Assembly (NCBI GenBank): GCA_023429275.1
Contig: JAEYWB010000591.1
Location: forward strand, 1-7,815
From: Planctomycetota bacterium
GTDB lineage: Bacteria > Planctomycetota > Planctomycetia > Planctomycetales > Planctomycetaceae
Length of the DNA: 7,815 bases
Reading direction: 5' to 3'
Made by a program: the position numbers and the translations under genes. The notes under the pieces were generated by a model. The model saw nothing but the letters and a program-made list of their open reading frames with translations, did no database searches and was not told where the DNA came from. Of the stretch, positions 6,036-7,815 are shown piece after piece (position 1 is the first letter of the stretch; every line of letters starts with the position of its first letter).

Positions 6036-6523
6036 CGCGACTCTCACGACGGTTGCCGCGGCGTTCGACGTCCTTCCGGTCCGCGGGGCGCCTGGGAATG
6101 GCGCTGCTGGAACTGATGTGCGCTGCGGCGGTCCTCTCGGCGACGATGCTCGTCCTCGTCCCCCTCCTGACGCGAGTCGGCCAGGTTCGAAGCCACCTTC
6201 GGGCTCGCGAGGCGGCGGTCCGTGAGCTCGGAAATATCGTCGAACAGGTGAAGGCGGGGGAACGGCCCTCGCAGATCGCGTTCGAGACGGTCGGAACGCG
6301 CGTCGTCAGCGAACGGCTGGCTCCCGCCCTCGACGATGTCCGGTTCACAGCCAGGATTGAGAACGAGCCGGATGAGCAGGGAGCCGTACGAGCGAGACTC
6401 GCTCAGCAGGAGCGGGTCGTCCTGACGATTGCCTGGACCGGCGAGCAGGGAACTCCCCAGACGGTCGCGCTGGCGTGCTGGATCCCCGTTCACGAGGCCG
6501 CCCCGGCCAGGGAGGTCCCATGA
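6032..6523 (+). CDS. Minor pseudopilin, GspI-like
   Basis: A 163-residue protein whose ATG overlaps the preceding stop (ATGA). A basic 21-residue leader ends in Gly22, followed by M-A-L-L-E-L-M. This is a prepilin peptidase motif with Gly at -1 and Glu27 at +5; Met instead of the usual Phe at +1 is tolerated in the family. A single hydrophobic helix spans about 24-45, then a soluble domain with a possible beta-rich end (VVLTIAWTGEQGTPQTVAL). GspI-type minor pseudopilins help form the tip of the secretion pseudopilus in the periplasm. Order in the operon (first of three) and the LLE-type leader favour GspI over GspH, but the soluble part is too diverged for a firm symbol. Confidence 0.8.
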   Translation: MTRLSRRLPRRSTSFRSAGRLGMALLELMCAAAVLSATMLVLVPLLTRVGQVRSHLRAREAAVRELGNIVEQVKAGERPSQIAFETVGTRVVSERLAPALDDVRFTARIENEPDEQGAVRARLAQQERVVLTIAWTGEQGTPQTVALACWIPVHEAAPAREVP

Positions 6524-7107
6524 AGCTCTTGAGACCGGCTCAGCCCGGGCCTGCTCGAAACGGCGTGTCGCTGATCGAGTGCGTCCTGTACATGTTCCTC
6601 CTGTCGGCGATCGGCCTGCTGGGATTTCAGATCCTCAGCCGCGTGCTTCACATCGACGTCGCGGGATCACATCTCGAAGAGGCGCAACGCCAGAGGACCA
6701 GGTTGGCCAGGACGTGGCGCGAGGACGTTCACCGGGCCGGGCAGATCATCCGGCCCGCCATGGACAGCGAGAGCGACGAGGTCGAGCTCTTCGTCGACGG
6801 AGCCCAGGTCCTCTATGCCGGTTCGGACGAGCGGAGCATCACGCGAAAGGTTGTGCGCGACGAATCGCCCGTCGCCTTCGAGCGCTGGAACGTCGATGGC
6901 GTGGTCAGATTCCGCCGTTCGCAGGGAGGACGTCTCATCGCGCTGGAACTCGACGCTCCCCGGGGAGTGACTCCGTCGGCCCCTGACCTCCCGGCCGGAT
7001 CCGCACGCCCCGACCCGCTGCAGACGACCGTGATCGATGCGAGTGTTGGAACGGCTCGGCCGCAGCCACCGGCGACAAACCCAGAGCCCGCTCGGGAGGG
7101 GACGTGA
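6520..7107 (+). CDS. Minor pseudopilin, GspJ-like
   Basis: A 195-residue protein, close to the usual GspJ length. ATG 6520 overlaps the previous stop (ATGA), and GGAGG at 6511-6515 lies 4 bases upstream. The short basic leader ends at Gly15, then V-S-L-I-E, giving Glu20 at +5 as in class III prepilins. A hydrophobic helix spans about 17-38. The soluble part has a Glu/Arg-rich stretch (HLEEAQRQRTRLARTWREDV) followed by alternating strands (DEVELFVDGAQVLYAG, VRFRRSQGGRLIALEL), which fits the GspJ pattern of an early helix and then beta sheet. The last 45 residues are Pro/Ala-rich and probably disordered. Likely a tip pseudopilin; the exact family is inferred from size and order. Confidence 0.8.
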   Translation: MKLLRPAQPGPARNGVSLIECVLYMFLLSAIGLLGFQILSRVLHIDVAGSHLEEAQRQRTRLARTWREDVHRAGQIIRPAMDSESDEVELFVDGAQVLYAGSDERSITRKVVRDESPVAFERWNVDGVVRFRRSQGGRLIALELDAPRGVTPSAPDLPAGSARPDPLQTTVIDASVGTARPQPPATNPEPAREGT

Positions 7108-7499
7108 TGAAATCGATGCCTGTTTCATCGACACACTCCCGCCGCCGCGGCTTTGCGCTCCTGATCGCCATCGTCGTGATGGGCATGAGCACGGCAATCG
7201 GCGTCGGGCGCGTCCGGCAGATGATCATGCGGACACGCCAGGCGGAGCGGCAGCTCTGGGTGCTCCAGGCGGAGATGATGGCGGACGCAATCGAGCACGA
7301 GATCCGGCGGTCACTCCACTCCGACAGCGACTTCGCGGCGGAGGACTGGAGTCCCCCCCTCCCCGGTTCAAGCGGCCCGCTTGGCGTGGCGACGATCGTC
7401 CGTGGTGGATCGTCCGAGCATCCGGCCTACCACATCGAAGTCCGCGTCCCGGCCGACGAGCTCGTCCCGGCCATCGTGAAGCGCGACATCACCGAGTGA
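7107..7499 (+). CDS. Short GspK- or PilX-like minor pseudopilin lacking Glu+5
   Basis: A 130-residue protein. ATG 7107 overlaps the previous stop (TGATG); GGGAGGGG at 7094-7101 ends 5 bases upstream, which favours it over GTG 7104. The leader MKSMPVSSTHSRRRG is followed by F-A-L-L-I, so the prepilin cleavage site is intact (Gly15/Phe16), but residue +5 is Ile20 instead of Glu. GspK is the pseudopilin that typically lacks this Glu and sits at the tip. One hydrophobic helix spans about 17-37, followed by a helical stretch (RQAERQLWVLQAEMMADAIEHEI) and a short beta-like tail. It is much shorter than usual GspK (about 300 residues) and seems to lack the large inserted alpha domain, so a PilX-like or reduced tip protein is an alternative. 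It is the last gene of the operon; no terminator is visible in the 22 bases before the convergent gene. Confidence 0.75.
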   Translation: MKSMPVSSTHSRRRGFALLIAIVVMGMSTAIGVGRVRQMIMRTRQAERQLWVLQAEMMADAIEHEIRRSLHSDSDFAAEDWSPPLPGSSGPLGVATIVRGGSSEHPAYHIEVRVPADELVPAIVKRDITE

Positions 7500-7521
7500 C
7501 CCATCTTGACTCCCGTCTGCG

Positions 7522-7815
7522 CTACGACAGTCCCTGCCGGAGCGCCTCAAGATGCCGCGAGAAGTGGTCGGCGAGGACTTCGTTGTAGGTTTCGGGATGG
7601 GCTTCGAGACAGGAACGGACGAGCGGGCCGAGCGCCGGATCGGTGAGGGTCGAGCCGAACGTGCAGTGGAGAATCTGCCGCCCCGGCGCCGTGAACCACT
7701 TTCCCTGGGGGACATCGTCCCAGAGCTGGAGGTACGCGTTTTCGAGATCGCGGATGGGGACCGCCTTCGAGGGCGGGGCGTCGTACAGGCGAGCCGAGAC
7801 GTGATACGTCGCCTT
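7522..7815 (-). CDS. C-terminal 97 residues of a sugar-acid enzyme, possibly tagaturonate epimerase-like (partial)
   Basis: On the minus strand the frame is open from the window edge (7815) to TAG at 7524-7522, and its start lies outside the window. The peptide begins KATYHVSARLYDAP and continues through DLENAYLQLWDDVPQGKWF, RQILHCTFGSTLTDPALGP and a helical end (AHPETYNEVLADHFSRHLEAL). The 'ILH.TFGS.LTD' stretch followed by a helix ending in H-F-x-R-H-L recalls the C-terminus of UxaE-type tagaturonate/fructuronate epimerases, which interconvert keto-sugar acids in hexuronate breakdown. This is from memory of the family, so the name is tentative; the coding call is firmer. It runs convergent to the secretion operon, with 22 bases between stops, and is functionally unrelated to it. 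Confidence 0.65.
   Translation of the reverse strand, partial: KATYHVSARLYDAPPSKAVPIRDLENAYLQLWDDVPQGKWFTAPGRQILHCTFGSTLTDPALGPLVRSCLEAHPETYNEVLADHFSRHLEALRQGLS

Noticed and set aside
1..7815. CRISPR arrays, tRNA or rRNA genes, insertion sequences, phage attachment sites
   Set aside because: I saw no regularly spaced repeats, cloverleaf-like segments, transposase motifs or flanking direct repeats of useful length.

Overview
The window looks like chromosomal DNA from a high-GC bacterium, most likely a member of the Planctomycetota. The evidence is the strong G/C preference at third codon positions, the divergent type II secretion or type IV pilus-like genes, a modular Ig-like protein carrying a GspC/PilP-like end, and an isolated infC. 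The phylum is inferred from gene style, not shown by a marker gene.

Layout. (1) Bases 1-1446 (+) hold the 3' part of a large modular protein. It has a PilO/GspM-like remnant, a surface-protein module, two Ig-like repeats, a GspC/PilP-like domain and a proline/alanine-rich tail. (2) Bases 1559-2272 form a self-contained infC unit with a plausible promoter, a structured leader, a strong Shine-Dalgarno placed for an ATC start codon, the IF3 gene, and a textbook Rho-independent terminator. The usual downstream partners rpmI and rplT are absent. (3) Bases 2273-2431 are a leader with no supported gene. (4) Bases 2432-7499 are a tightly packed secretion/pseudopilus operon. It encodes three consecutive GspF/PilC-family inner-membrane proteins and then three small proteins with prepilin-type N-termini resembling GspI, GspJ and GspK. 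From 3475 on, nearly every stop codon overlaps the next start (ATGA or TGATG). (5) Bases 7522-7815 (-) hold the last 97 codons of a convergent metabolic gene, tentatively a tagaturonate-epimerase-like protein.

The most notable point is a TAG codon at 5085-5087. It splits the third GspF-family gene in mid-domain, and the same frame resumes recognisable GspF sequence immediately after it. TAG is a real stop in infC, so genome-wide recoding is unlikely. A nonsense mutation, a sequence error or programmed readthrough remain possible.

The genes together suggest one envelope machine. GspF-type platform proteins would sit in the inner membrane, minor pseudopilins would be processed by a prepilin peptidase, and the modular GspC/PilP-like protein would link to the outer envelope. 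The ATPase, secretin, major pseudopilin and peptidase are not in this window.
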